DNA from: Clostridium sp.
GTDB lineage: Bacteria; Bacillota; Clostridia; Clostridiales; Clostridiaceae
Length of the DNA: 64,000 nucleotides
Assembly: GCF_018372875.1 (NCBI RefSeq)
Contig: NZ_JAHAIF010000004.1
Span: 1-64,000, forward strand
Reading direction: 5' to 3'
Below the pieces are notes generated by a model. That model made no database searches. It was given only the letters and a program-made list of their open reading frames with translations, and was not told the DNA's origin. The position numbers and the translations under genes are program-made. Below are positions 25,986-35,480 of the stretch, piece by piece (the stretch's first letter is position 1; each line of letters starts with the position of its first letter).

Positions 25986-26024
25986 TCTAATCAATATTAT
26001 CTTTTTTATTCTTCTTATCTTAAT

Positions 26025-29000
26025 CTACTCTACAGATTTTAACGATTCAACCATAGGTATCTTCTTAAGCTTCTTATACATTACTAAATTTACCAAAACA
26101 GCAAATCCCATAGTAATCACAACAGCTATTAGATAACTTAAAATGTTTATATTTCTTCCAAACATCATTGCATCAAACTCAACAGTTATCATTATAAATC
26201 TATGAAGTATAGTTCCCAGGGCAAGACCAACTACGGAACCAATAGCAGTAAGTACTAGATTTTCTCTATATACATAAGCTGAAACTTCATTATCATAGAA
26301 CCCAAGAACTTTAATTGTAGCTATTTCTCTTAATCGCTCACTTACATTAACATTTGTTAAATTGTAAAGTACAACAAAGGCTAGAGCCCCTGCAGAAACA
26401 ATTAGTACTATTACTACAATATTTAAACTGCTAATCATATTATCAAAATTATTAACTAATCCACTATAGAAAGAAACAGACTTAACTATATCATTATCCA
26501 TAAGCTCTGCTCCTAAAACTTCTTCTACCTTTGTTGAGGTGTCATTTAGTTTTAAAGCTAGTGTATTTATTTCATTAGTCACACCAAAAGTAGACTTATA
26601 ATATTCAGGTGACATAAATACATAGTGATCAACATACATTTCACTAATAGCTGATACTTCTACTTCTTTTCTATCTCCATCTTCATTTTCTATAGTGATC
26701 TTATCACCTTTTTTAACACCAAGGGACTTAGAAAGTTTTTCAGTTATAACAACTCCACTATTATCGAGCTGTATTTCCTTTTGGCTACTTCTTTCTCTAA
26801 GAGATATAAAGTCCTTAAATTCACTTATATTCTTAGGTACAATTAATTTTACTGACTTATCTTCTCCATCATCTGTTGCCTTGCTATTAAAAGTGCTCAT
26901 TTCGAAAATATCTTCAACTCTACTATCATTCTTATACTTATCAAACAAATCTTCTTTATCAATTAAAGCAGACTCTTTATCAATTGATACTTGGCCATCA
27001 TATTTAATAATTTCTCCAAATTGCTTTGAAGCAATTGTACTAATAGAATCCTTTATTCCAAAGCCAGCTAAAAGTAATGCAGTACACCCTGATATACCTA
27101 TTACTGTCATGAAGAATCTCTTCTTATATCTAAATATATTTCTCGCTGTAACCTTCTCTGTAAAGTTCAATCTCTTCCATATAAAAGATATTCTTTCTAA
27201 GAAAATTCTCTTACCTTCCTTTGGAGCCTTAGGCCTCATTAGAAGTGATGGTGTTTCAATAAGCTCTTTATAACAAGCAAGTACAGCTGCTAAAGTTGTA
27301 ACTGACACAGCTACCAAAATAGCTATCATACTTAAAGGTAGATCTACTAATAACTTTACCTTTGGAACTGTGTACATAATTCCCCATGCATAGAATATTA
27401 CTGTTGGAAAAAGAACTACCCCAATGGCTAATCCTACAACTGCTCCTAATGTACTTGCCACAGCTGCATAAACTATATATTTAGAAGAAATACTTAACTT
27501 ACTATAACCAAGTGCCTTTAATGTGCCAATAGTTCCTCTTTGTTCATCTACCATTCTTGTCATAGTAGTTAAACAAACTAATGCTGCAACTAAAAAGAAG
27601 AATACTGGGAATACATTAGCAATATCTCCTATTTTATCAGCTGAAGCACCATAATCCATATAACTATAGTGACTATGTCTATCTAAAACATACCAATCTG
27701 GTGCTTTTGCATCTTGAAGGTCTTTTTCAGCCTTATCTAACTTCTCTTTTGCAAGAGAAAGTTCTTCCTCACCAAGCTTTTTAGCTCTCTCTAACTCTTC
27801 TTCACCTTGCTTTATGTCTTGTTTTCCTTCTTCAATCTTTTTTCTTCCCTCAACAAAAGCATTTTTCCCCTCAATCTCGGCTTTTTGGAGATTTGCTTTT
27901 TCATTCTTTAAAGTAGCCCATCCTGAGTCTAATGTAGCTCTTCCATCTTTTAATTTCTGTTCTGCATTAGCTATTTGATTCTTTCCAGCCTCTACAACAT
28001 ATGAAACAGTATCATAAGCTTTTATTCTAGACTCTTTAGCCTTAATTTCAGATTGAATTATGACTTTTTGGGATTCACTTAGATTAGGATCATTAAGCTT
28101 TTCCTTTAATTCCTTAACTTCCTCTCTTAACTTATCAACTTCTTCTTTATTATTCTTTAAGTAATCTTCAGATTCTTTAATACTACCTTCTGTTGCTTCC
28201 TTTAATTGATTAAAGGCTTTTAGATTTGTATTGTACTCCTCTTCTCCAGCCTGTAACTCTTTTTCTGCTGCTGCTATTTTATCCTTACCTTCTTGAATTT
28301 GAGTAGGAAATTCCATTTCTTGTCTATCTAATTCTTTTTCACTAATAATAAGATCAATTTTTCCCTCTTGAAGTTTTTCTTCATTTGACTTTATTTCATT
28401 TTCATACTTTATTTTATTCTCTTCATATTCCTTTTTACCATTTTCTAATTCTTTTCTACTTTCCTCTAGAATCTCATTAAAACGAATTGGACTTCTTTCA
28501 TGGCTTAAGTTTTCTAAAGGCTTAGTCACCTTATCTGTAACATTAAAATATTCATCACTGTAACTATTTAGTTCTTTTGCTCCATCCACTGTAAGTAGAA
28601 CCTCAGTATAAATATCCATATTAAAATCTTCTTCTGGAATCATGATGAAATTATTAATAGATCCATGTCCAATATTGGAACTTCCCATTTCAAAAGAAAG
28701 GTAGTTAGGTGTATTAGCTATACCTACAATTGTAAATTCACTAACTTTAAGATTTTCACTTATATCGTCCTTTGTTCCAGATGTAAGCTTAATCTTATCT
28801 CCAACCTTTACCCCCATACCATTGAAATTACCTGCGCCTACTATACACTCTCCAGACTTTTCAGGAAGTCTACCTTCCTTAATTTCTGCCCTATTAATGT
28901 AGTTATCAGTATCATTTTTAGCATCCTCTAAGGGTATTCCATGCACCTTTAGTACAAACTCTGATGAATTTATCTCTGTTAAAACATCAATGCTATGAGT

Positions 29001-29261
29001 TGGAAAAATCCCCTTTATACCATCAAGCTTTTTAATTTCAGCTACATCACCATCAGTTAATCCTATAGGAGATACAACTCTTATATCCATTAAGTTATAC
29101 TCATCAAAGTATTTATCTGCCGATGCTTTCATTACAGGCTCACCTTCTTTTACTCCTGCAAAAAAAGCTACCCCTATACCTACAATGGCAAATATAGAAA
29201 GAAATCTACCAAAAGATTTTTTTATCTCTCTTACTGTATCTTTTACCAGTGCATTTTTCAT
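26025..29261 (-). CDS. FtsX-type ABC permease with a large coiled coil
   Basis: A 1,078-aa permease. One N-terminal membrane helix (about residues 18-38) and an extracellular MacB-like domain lead to a coiled coil of about 270 residues rich in Lys/Glu (residues 250-530). Two FtsX-type membrane blocks follow, around residues 550-680 and 965-1,070, with a second extracellular domain between. The ATG at 29261 is just after the ATPase stop; an open TTG at 29273 lacks a well-spaced ribosome site. The long coiled coil suggests it spans part of the cell wall, as in mechanotransmitter or lipid-handling FtsX relatives. Substrate unknown. Confidence 0.87.
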   Translation of the reverse strand: MKNALVKDTVREIKKSFGRFLSIFAIVGIGVAFFAGVKEGEPVMKASADKYFDEYNLMDIRVVSPIGLTDGDVAEIKKLDGIKGIFPTHSIDVLTEINSSEFVLKVHGIPLEDAKNDTDNYINRAEIKEGRLPEKSGECIVGAGNFNGMGVKVGDKIKLTSGTKDDISENLKVSEFTIVGIANTPNYLSFEMGSSNIGHGSINNFIMIPEEDFNMDIYTEVLLTVDGAKELNSYSDEYFNVTDKVTKPLENLSHERSPIRFNEILEESRKELENGKKEYEENKIKYENEIKSNEEKLQEGKIDLIISEKELDRQEMEFPTQIQEGKDKIAAAEKELQAGEEEYNTNLKAFNQLKEATEGSIKESEDYLKNNKEEVDKLREEVKELKEKLNDPNLSESQKVIIQSEIKAKESRIKAYDTVSYVVEAGKNQIANAEQKLKDGRATLDSGWATLKNEKANLQKAEIEGKNAFVEGRKKIEEGKQDIKQGEEELERAKKLGEEELSLAKEKLDKAEKDLQDAKAPDWYVLDRHSHYSYMDYGASADKIGDIANVFPVFFFLVAALVCLTTMTRMVDEQRGTIGTLKALGYSKLSISSKYIVYAAVASTLGAVVGLAIGVVLFPTVIFYAWGIMYTVPKVKLLVDLPLSMIAILVAVSVTTLAAVLACYKELIETPSLLMRPKAPKEGKRIFLERISFIWKRLNFTEKVTARNIFRYKKRFFMTVIGISGCTALLLAGFGIKDSISTIASKQFGEIIKYDGQVSIDKESALIDKEDLFDKYKNDSRVEDIFEMSTFNSKATDDGEDKSVKLIVPKNISEFKDFISLRERSSQKEIQLDNSGVVITEKLSKSLGVKKGDKITIENEDGDRKEVEVSAISEMYVDHYVFMSPEYYKSTFGVTNEINTLALKLNDTSTKVEEVLGAELMDNDIVKSVSFYSGLVNNFDNMISSLNIVVIVLIVSAGALAFVVLYNLTNVNVSERLREIATIKVLGFYDNEVSAYVYRENLVLTAIGSVVGLALGTILHRFIMITVEFDAMMFGRNINILSYLIAVVITMGFAVLVNLVMYKKLKKIPMVESLKSVE

Positions 29262-29262
29262 A

Positions 29263-29967
29263 CTACCACTCAATCCTTTCTACAGGAACTGGATTTTCAT
29301 TAACCTTGATTGAGTGAACTTTGCCATTCTTAACTTGAATAACCTTGTCTCCCATTGGAGTTAATGCAAGATTATGAGTAATAACTACTACTGTCATTCC
29401 TTTTTCCCTACATGTATCTTGTAACAGCTTTAATACAGCCTTACCAGTATTATAGTCTAATGCTCCAGTTGGTTCATCACAAAGAAGTAGTTTAGGATTC
29501 TTAGCTAATGCCCTTGCTATAGCAACTCTTTGTTGCTCTCCTCCTGATAATTGAGCTGGAAAGTTATCCTTTCTTTTTTCAAGCCCTACTGCTTTTACAG
29601 TTTCAGCTACATCTAATGGATTTTTGCAAATTTGAGTTGCAAGCTCAACATTTTCAGTAACAGTTAGATTTTGAACTAAATTATAAAATTGAAATACAAA
29701 CCCAATGTCGTATCTTCTGTATGTAGTTAATTCTTTAGAACTGTATTTACTAATTTCAACTCCATCAACAATTATTTCACCACTTGTTGGAGAATCCATT
29801 CCCCCTAATATGTTTAATATTGTTGATTTTCCAGCTCCACTTGCCCCTGCAACAACAACAAATTCCCCTTTATTTATAGAAAAGTCAACGCCGCTTAACG
29901 CTTCTATTTCAACTTCACCCATTTTATAAATCTTTTTTACATCTTTAAACTGAATATAATCCTTCAA
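29263..29967 (-). CDS. ABC transporter ATP-binding protein, MacB/LolD type
   Basis: A 234-aa ATPase: Walker [11 protein letters not shown]-loop FVFQFYNL, signature LSGGEQQR, Walker [13 protein letters not shown] and switch VITHN. The start is likely TTG at 29967, with GGAGG 10 nt upstream and no nearby in-frame ATG before the conserved [14 protein letters not shown]; an upstream ATG at 30006 would give 247 aa with no family support. It pairs with the FtsX-type permease 1 nt downstream. Confidence 0.85.
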   Translation of the reverse strand: MKDYIQFKDVKKIYKMGEVEIEALSGVDFSINKGEFVVVAGASGAGKSTILNILGGMDSPTSGEIIVDGVEISKYSSKELTTYRRYDIGFVFQFYNLVQNLTVTENVELATQICKNPLDVAETVKAVGLEKRKDNFPAQLSGGEQQRVAIARALAKNPKLLLCDEPTGALDYNTGKAVLKLLQDTCREKGMTVVVITHNLALTPMGDKVIQVKNGKVHSIKVNENPVPVERIEW

Positions 29968-30153
29968 TAAAAAATCGCCTCCAAATAATCTACTAATCTT
30001 TAGCATTATTCCCCTTATTTATTATGTTATTTAAAGTATACTAAAGCTTCATAATAATCTCAATGTTTGTATTGTACCATTTTTGCCTATTATGTATAAT
30101 AATAATTATTAAATGAAGCATTCTTCAAAAAATTTATTTAAAAGGAGATATTA

Positions 30154-31050
30154 ATGTTTGGATATGTAACTCCTCTAAAGGGTGAATTAAAAGTTAAGGA
30201 ATATGAACTTTTTAGAGCATATTACTGTGGTGTTTGTAACAGCATAAAAAGAGACTTCGGCAATATACCAAGAATGACTCTAAACTATGATATGACATTC
30301 TTAGCTATATTATTAGATAGTTTAAATAAAAATAAGATAAATATAGTTCATAAAAACTGTATAGTTCACCCACTACAAAAGAGAAATATAGTAATTGAAA
30401 ATGAAGCAATAGATTATGCTGCTGCAATGAATATATCACTATTCTATTTTAAAGTATTGGACGATGTGAAGGATGATAATGATTTAAAAAGTAAATTTTT
30501 ATCTCTTACTTTATTACCTTATAAAAGAAAATTTTCACACTCAGTACAAAAAATTAATGATATAATAAAAGAAAATTTATCAATTCTGTCTAACTATGAA
30601 GATAATAAAAACTTTTCTTCTATTGATGAGATTTGTCATCCTTTTAGTGTAATTGTTGGAGAAATTCTAAAAAACTATCCTAATGAAATATTAAATGATT
30701 CAGAGGAATCAAGAAGTAATCTCTATGATTTAGGATATGGTCTTGGAAAATGGATTTATCTAGTTGACGCTTTAGATGACCTTAAAGAAGATATGGAAAA
30801 GAATAAATTTAATCCAATAAATTATTTATATAATACAAATAATCTTACATATGAGGAATTAATTATACAAATTAGAGATAGAATTGAATTTAATATTTTA
30901 AGTTGTGGTTGCAGATGTAAAGAGTCCTTAGATAAGCTTAATTTACATAAAAACAAAGAAATTTTAGAAAATATAATTAACTTAGGAATGATGGACAAAT
31001 ATCTTGCCATAATAAATAACTGCAAAAAGATGAAAGGAAGTGATTCTTAA
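30154..31050 (+). CDS. DUF5685 family protein
   Basis: A 298-aa soluble, mostly helical protein. The start [19 protein letters not shown] and the [14 protein letters not shown] motif (CxxC near residues 25-28) fit DUF5685. Helical pieces such as [21 protein letters not shown] show the Asp-rich D-x-x-D pattern of isoprenoid-synthase-like folds, hinting at an all-helical relative. Later CGCRCKES adds more cysteines for possible metal binding. It overlaps the J-domain gene by 1 nt (TAATG), so the two are co-translated. No function is established. Confidence 0.82.
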   Translation: MFGYVTPLKGELKVKEYELFRAYYCGVCNSIKRDFGNIPRMTLNYDMTFLAILLDSLNKNKINIVHKNCIVHPLQKRNIVIENEAIDYAAAMNISLFYFKVLDDVKDDNDLKSKFLSLTLLPYKRKFSHSVQKINDIIKENLSILSNYEDNKNFSSIDEICHPFSVIVGEILKNYPNEILNDSEESRSNLYDLGYGLGKWIYLVDALDDLKEDMEKNKFNPINYLYNTNNLTYEELIIQIRDRIEFNILSCGCRCKESLDKLNLHKNKEILENIINLGMMDKYLAIINNCKKMKGSDS

Positions 31051-31655
31051 TGAATCCATATGAAGTTTTAGGTATAAAACCAGGTGCATCACAAGAGGAA
31101 ATTAAAAGTGCTTATAGAAAATTAGTAAAGCAATATCATCCAGATCAATATAGAGATAACCCTCTTCAAGAATTAGCTCAACAAAAGCTAGCTGAAGTAA
31201 ATGATGCTTATAACCAATTAACAAATGGTAAGTCTTCAGGAAATTATAGCTCAAATACATCAAGTTCTTATTCAAATAATAATTCATATGGTAACTCTGC
31301 TTCTGAATTATCACAAGCAAGAGCTTACCTTCAAAGAAGAAATACAGCGGCTGCCGAAGCTATATTAAATAGAGTTTCTGATAGAAATGCTGAATGGTAC
31401 TTCTTAATGGGAGTAGTTCACTCTAATAAAGGTTGGTATGATTCTGCTCTTCAAAATATAACAACTGCTGCAAATATGGATCCAAATAACTTTGAATATA
31501 GACAAACATTACAGCAATTAAGTTCAAGAGCTAGAGGATATGGCCAACCGTACTACAGAACAACTGGTGGTAACTCAGCAGATTGTTGTGCCAACTTAAT
31601 TTGCTTAGACTGTTGTTGTGAAGCAATGGGTGGAGATTTAATATCTTGTTGTTAG
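31050..31655 (+). CDS. J-domain protein with TPR-like repeat and Cys-rich tail
   Basis: A 201-aa protein. Residues 1-65 are a J domain with intact HPD (KQYHPDQY), so it should stimulate DnaK. A Ser/Asn-rich linker follows, then two TPR-like helices ([36 protein letters not shown]) and a tail [17 protein letters not shown] ending CC. Classic DnaJ G/F and zinc domains are absent, so this is a type III J protein for a dedicated client. The Cys-rich tail may bind metal or anchor it. The client may be the co-translated DUF5685 protein. Confidence 0.88.
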   Translation: MNPYEVLGIKPGASQEEIKSAYRKLVKQYHPDQYRDNPLQELAQQKLAEVNDAYNQLTNGKSSGNYSSNTSSSYSNNNSYGNSASELSQARAYLQRRNTAAAEAILNRVSDRNAEWYFLMGVVHSNKGWYDSALQNITTAANMDPNNFEYRQTLQQLSSRARGYGQPYYRTTGGNSADCCANLICLDCCCEAMGGDLISCC

Positions 31656-31675
31656 TAGAATAATGGAGGTTTATT

Positions 31676-32176
31676 ATGAAAGCTAAAGATATTTCCCTTG
31701 GAGGAATTTTAGTTGCATTAACTATTGTTACACTATATTTAACACTGCTTATTCCAACAAACACAATAGCTATTATGACACTTGCCTCCGTATATATACC
31801 TATTTGTTTAATAAGAAGTAATATTAAAACATCTATTTTTGTTTATGTTGCTTCAACTATAATATCATTCTTTATATTGCCTATTAACTATTCCATAATG
31901 TATGCCTTATTTTTTGGGGTATATGGATTAGTTAAGCATTTCATAGAGAAGTTAAATAAAATACCTGTTGAAATAATTATTAAACTTTTATTTTTTAATA
32001 TAGTTTTGACTATTGGACTATTAGCTCTAAAGCTATTTGGAGTTGGTATAGATATGAAATTCTCAGTTGGAATTATGTATATTTTAGCTCAACCAGTATT
32101 TTTAGTATACGATTATGCGTTAAGTACATTAATAACTATGTATTATAAGAAATTCCACAAAAAAAGCTCCCTTTAG
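31676..32176 (+). CDS. Multi-pass membrane protein of the DUF5685/J-domain operon
   Basis: A 166-aa protein with five or six hydrophobic helices (GGILVALTIVTLYLTLLIP start). Its length and layout resemble the S components of ECF vitamin transporters. No ECF ATPase or T component is adjacent; S components often lack neighbours, so this remains a guess. AATGGAGGTTTATT precedes the ATG, 20 nt after the J-domain gene, and a strong terminator ends the operon. Confidence 0.7.
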   Translation: MKAKDISLGGILVALTIVTLYLTLLIPTNTIAIMTLASVYIPICLIRSNIKTSIFVYVASTIISFFILPINYSIMYALFFGVYGLVKHFIEKLNKIPVEIIIKLLFFNIVLTIGLLALKLFGVGIDMKFSVGIMYILAQPVFLVYDYALSTLITMYYKKFHKKSSL

Positions 32177-32190
32177 AAGGGAGCCTTTTT
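32160..32190 (+). terminator. Terminator of the DUF5685/J-domain operon
   Basis: Arms GCTCCCTT and AAGGGAGC with a 3-nt loop are followed by TTTTT. The left arm overlaps the end of the coding sequence. Confidence 0.88.
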
Positions 32191-32268
32191 AATTCTTTAG
32201 GAAATTATATCTATTATTAAATTGTGGATAACTTCAACAATTTAGGGAGAGATTGAGTGATATTAATT

Positions 32269-33804
32269 TTACATAAGTGGTGCAAATACTCGAAGTATTG
32301 CCCTAAGGAATCTATTGGACCATTTAACCTTCTTAGTATCCTCTAAAGTTATATTTTGCGATACCTCTAATATGTTTAAGAAATCTTCTTTAATCTGCAT
32401 TACAGATTTAGTTTTATATAAGAAAACACCACATTCAAAATGTAAATAAAGACTTCTATAATCCATATTAATAGTTCCTACTACACCTATCTCATCATCA
32501 CAAACAAAAGTTTTTGAATGAATAAATCCTGGGGTATATTCATAGATTTTTACTCCAGCCTCAATAAGCTGAGCGTAATATGCCCTTGTTACAATATGTG
32601 CATACCATTTATCTTCAATGAATGGTGTTACAATTCTTACATCAACCCCACTTTTGGCAGCTAAAGTTAGAGCAGTTACTAACTCATTATCTATTATCAA
32701 ATATGGAGTATTTATGTAAATATAATCCTTGGCTTTATTAATTATATTCAAATATACATTTTCTCCCACTAGCTCATTATCATAAGGACTATCACCATAT
32801 GGTTGTACATATCCATCAGTAGCAAAGTCATCTGAATGATACATTTTAGGTCTATACTTATTATAATCCTCTCTATTAAATCCAACGAAATTCCAAACCT
32901 GAAGAAACATTACAGTTAAATTCCACACAGCTTCACCTTTTATCATAATAGAAGCATCCTTCCAATGACCAAACCTTACAATTTCATTAATATATTCATC
33001 TGCTAGATTAATACCACCTGTAAAAGCTGTATGTCCATCAATTACTGTAATTTTTCTATGATCTCTATTATTAACGATTATAGAAAGAATAGGTATAAAT
33101 TTATTAAATACCTGACACTTTATACCTAGCTTCTCCATCTTTTCATGGTACTTATTAGGTAATGTTGTTATACACCCCATATCATCATAAAGAAGTCTTA
33201 CGTCTACCCCCTCTTTTACTTTCTCAACCAATATTTCCAAAATACTGTCCCACATTTTACCTTCATGAATAATAAAATATTCCATAAATATGTAATGTTC
33301 TGCTTTCTTAAGTTCTTCTAATAGCTTTTCATAAAATACTTCTCCTGGAGATAAAAACTCAGTGGTAGAATTCTTATATATAGGGTAAGCTGCATAATCA
33401 TTAATATATTTCACCTGATTATATACACTCTTATCTATGTCTTTTATTTCTTCAATAATAGCTTCATCTTGTTTTAGTAATTCTTTAGCTTCGTAATACT
33501 CTGCATCTATTTGCTTCTTTAAGGTTCTCCCAATTTTGTTACCACCAAATAAAAGATAAAATAGTCCCCCAAAAACAGGAACTAATAAAACAGGAATTGT
33601 CCAGGCTAATTTATATGATGGATTATCTTTTCTACTAACTATATAAACTACAACTACTAAACTTAATATTACAAATAAAGCATACATATAAACAAAAGAT
33701 TCACTTAATTTCCATATTCCTAATATTAAAATTATTAATTGTATAAGTACTAATACCCCAACTATAAATATTCTATTAAAAATAAGTTTTAATAATTTAC
33801 GCAT
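32269..33804 (-). CDS. cls: Cardiolipin synthase
   Basis: A 511-aa phospholipase-D-superfamily enzyme. Two or three N-terminal membrane helices (residues 10-90) precede two HKD motifs: His249-x-Lys251...Asp256 (HRKITVID) and His429-x-Lys431...Asp436 (HSKTFVCD). The family condenses two phosphatidylglycerols into cardiolipin and glycerol. The length and PVFGGLFYLLFG motif fit bacterial Cls. GGAGG lies just 3 nt before the ATG at 33804. Monocistronic. Confidence 0.92.
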   Translation of the reverse strand: MRKLLKLIFNRIFIVGVLVLIQLIILILGIWKLSESFVYMYALFVILSLVVVVYIVSRKDNPSYKLAWTIPVLLVPVFGGLFYLLFGGNKIGRTLKKQIDAEYYEAKELLKQDEAIIEEIKDIDKSVYNQVKYINDYAAYPIYKNSTTEFLSPGEVFYEKLLEELKKAEHYIFMEYFIIHEGKMWDSILEILVEKVKEGVDVRLLYDDMGCITTLPNKYHEKMEKLGIKCQVFNKFIPILSIIVNNRDHRKITVIDGHTAFTGGINLADEYINEIVRFGHWKDASIMIKGEAVWNLTVMFLQVWNFVGFNREDYNKYRPKMYHSDDFATDGYVQPYGDSPYDNELVGENVYLNIINKAKDYIYINTPYLIIDNELVTALTLAAKSGVDVRIVTPFIEDKWYAHIVTRAYYAQLIEAGVKIYEYTPGFIHSKTFVCDDEIGVVGTINMDYRSLYLHFECGVFLYKTKSVMQIKEDFLNILEVSQNITLEDTKKVKWSNRFLRAILRVFAPLM

Positions 33805-33955
33805 TTATCCTCCTTGTTAACATAATTTTACCTCTATTCTATATCAATATTTCTAATAAATCAAACACCCCTAATATATACAAAATATTACAATATATTT
33901 CAACCATTTATATACATAATTGTAAAATATCACTTGTGATATGGGAGGTTTTATT

Positions 33956-34098
33956 ATGAATAACAACATTAATTCAATACTTACATGAATGAAAGGTATA
34001 ATCTACCTACCGCCCTTCCTAATACTTCTTACATAAAAATTGGCTCAGGTAAAACTCTAGTTGAAAGTTCAGATTCTAATAAAATAAATATTATTTAA
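33956..34098 (+). pseudogene. Short decayed reading frame with intact ribosome site
   Basis: GGGAGG seven nt before ATG at 33956 starts MNNNINSILT and then meets a stop; a shifted frame continues NERYNLPTALPNTSYIKIG SGKTLVESSD to the stop at 34096. The piece has the look of a former gene whose start survives and whose body has decayed. It may or may not belong to the kinase relic that follows. Confidence 0.45.
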
Positions 34099-34344
34099 CA
34101 TTGCTAAAGATAATTATGATATTGTAAGCGTTATAGAAAACTTAACTTTAAGTACTGTTCCTTATTTTTGATACTAATATGGAAGAACTTTATTGTTTGT
34201 TTGATAAATTTAAATCTTCTTTCTAATACTTTAAAGTTTACTTCAACTAATGGAAATATCTTTTTAACGCTAACATATAACCATAAAGACTTAAGCATTA
34301 GAGTATGGAATACTGGTATTGGTATTCCAAAAGACAAATCTTGA
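34099..34344 (+). pseudogene. Remnant of a sensor histidine kinase
   Basis: The frame AKDNYDIVSVIENLTLSTVPY is the region after the phosphoacceptor helix in clostridial PAS sensor kinases. It is broken by a stop and a frame change. A second frame then reads NLNLLSNTLKFTSTNGNIF and VWNTGIGIPKDKS, the N-box and G1-box of a HATPase_c domain, ending at 34344. The phosphoacceptor His, sensor and C-terminal half are missing. The 598-bp region 33805-34402 holds this relic, the short frame before it and the degV terminator. Confidence 0.8.
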
Positions 34345-34360
34345 ATACTCTGATTTATTT

Positions 34361-34399
34361 TAAAAAGGAACTGTTGCAAATCTCAGCAACAGTTCCTTT
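34361..34399 (-). terminator. Terminator of the DegV gene
   Basis: Perfect 14-bp arms AAAGGAACTGTTGC and GCAACAGTTCCTTT, then TTAAAATAAATC on the minus strand. Confidence 0.87.
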
Positions 34400-34402
34400 C
34401 AC

Positions 34403-35272
34403 TTATCCTCTTTCCTTTCCAATAAACATTACGGCTAGTGCATCTGGACCAGCATGTGTACCAATAACAGGACCTATATTATTTAAAATCACATTCTTAA
34501 ATTTGTATCTCTCAATTACCTTTTCTCTTAAGGCATTAGCATCTTCTTCACAGTCTGAATGAGCAATAAACACTATCTGTTCTTCTAAGTTAACAGATTT
34601 TAATTCTATTTCATTTAATAAATAATTTATTGCTTTCTTTCTTCCTTTTAACTTAACTCCAGGTACAACCTTACCTTCTTTAGTAACTTTTAGTGTAGGC
34701 TTTACCCCAAGTAACCCTCCAATTGCTGCAGTTGTTCCAGATATTCTTCCCCCTCTTTTTAAATGTTGAAGATCATCAAGAATAATAGCATATTGTACTT
34801 TTGTTCTATTATCTACAATCCACTTTACAATTTCATCTATATTTTTTCCACTTTTTTTTAGCTCATTTGCATAATAAACTAATAATCCTTGACCTAAAGT
34901 TACACCTTTAGAATCAATAACTTCAATTCTTCTATCTTTATATGACTCTAAAAGATTTTCCCTAGCTATTCTTGCACTATTATATGTCCCACTAAGTTCG
35001 CTAGCTAAAGATATATAAATTATGTCATTTCCTTTTTCAAGTTCTTTCTTAAAAGCTTCTTCAAAAGTAAATACATTAACCTGTGCAGTTGATGTTAATT
35101 CACCTTCTCTTAAAGATTTATAAAAGTCATCATACTTTATAGTTTGTCCTAAATCATCTTCTAAGAATTCACCTTTAATATTTACTGTTAGACAAACTAA
35201 ACCAATATTATTTTCCTTAACTATATTTAAAGGTAAGTCACTTGCTGAATCTGTATAAATTTTAATACTCAC
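34403..35272 (-). CDS. DegV family fatty-acid-binding protein
   Basis: A 289-aa DegV/FakB-like protein. KIYTDSASDLP near the N-terminus, TSTAQVNVFTFEEAF and GGRISGTTAAIGGLLGVKP are family hallmarks; the Ser/Thr-rich loop binds the carboxylate of a fatty acid for FakA phosphorylation. Start is GTG at 35272 with GGAGG 8 nt upstream; the ATG at 35287 contains that site. The C-terminus holds GPVIGTHAGPDALAVMFIG. Monocistronic; no fakA is nearby. Confidence 0.88.
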   Translation of the reverse strand: MSIKIYTDSASDLPLNIVKENNIGLVCLTVNIKGEFLEDDLGQTIKYDDFYKSLREGELTSTAQVNVFTFEEAFKKELEKGNDIIYISLASELSGTYNSARIARENLLESYKDRRIEVIDSKGVTLGQGLLVYYANELKKSGKNIDEIVKWIVDNRTKVQYAIILDDLQHLKRGGRISGTTAAIGGLLGVKPTLKVTKEGKVVPGVKLKGRKKAINYLLNEIELKSVNLEEQIVFIAHSDCEEDANALREKVIERYKFKNVILNNIGPVIGTHAGPDALAVMFIGKERG

Positions 35273-35432
35273 TATTAATTCCTCCATTTTTCATAGTGTT
35301 ACAGATAGTATAAATGATACCTTTAACAAATTCAAATTATTTGATAATCAAATTATTTAATTTTCAAATTTATCCTCTCTAAATCATCTTATTTCTTTAA
35401 TTTTCACCAATCTTAATTTATATATATGAACG

Positions 35433-35467
35433 AAAAAAGTAATAAAAACCTTATGCCTTTATTACTT
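35433..35467 (-). terminator. Terminator of the orphan ABC ATPase gene
   Basis: AAGTAATAAA pairs with TTTATTACTT and is followed by TTTTTTCG on the minus strand. Confidence 0.85.
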
Positions 35468-35480
35468 CTTAATCTTTATA

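Noticed and set aside
26695..27273. Plus-strand frame of 192 codons inside the FtsX-type permease
   Set aside because: It is antisense to conserved permease sequence and has no ribosome site.
31676..32176. Definite ECF transporter S component
   Set aside because: Only helix count and length support it; no vitamin-specific motif or regulatory RNA is visible upstream.
35335..35375. Short direct repeats TCAAATTATTT
   Set aside because: Three AT-rich near repeats without palindrome or spacing regularity; no more than expected in this composition.
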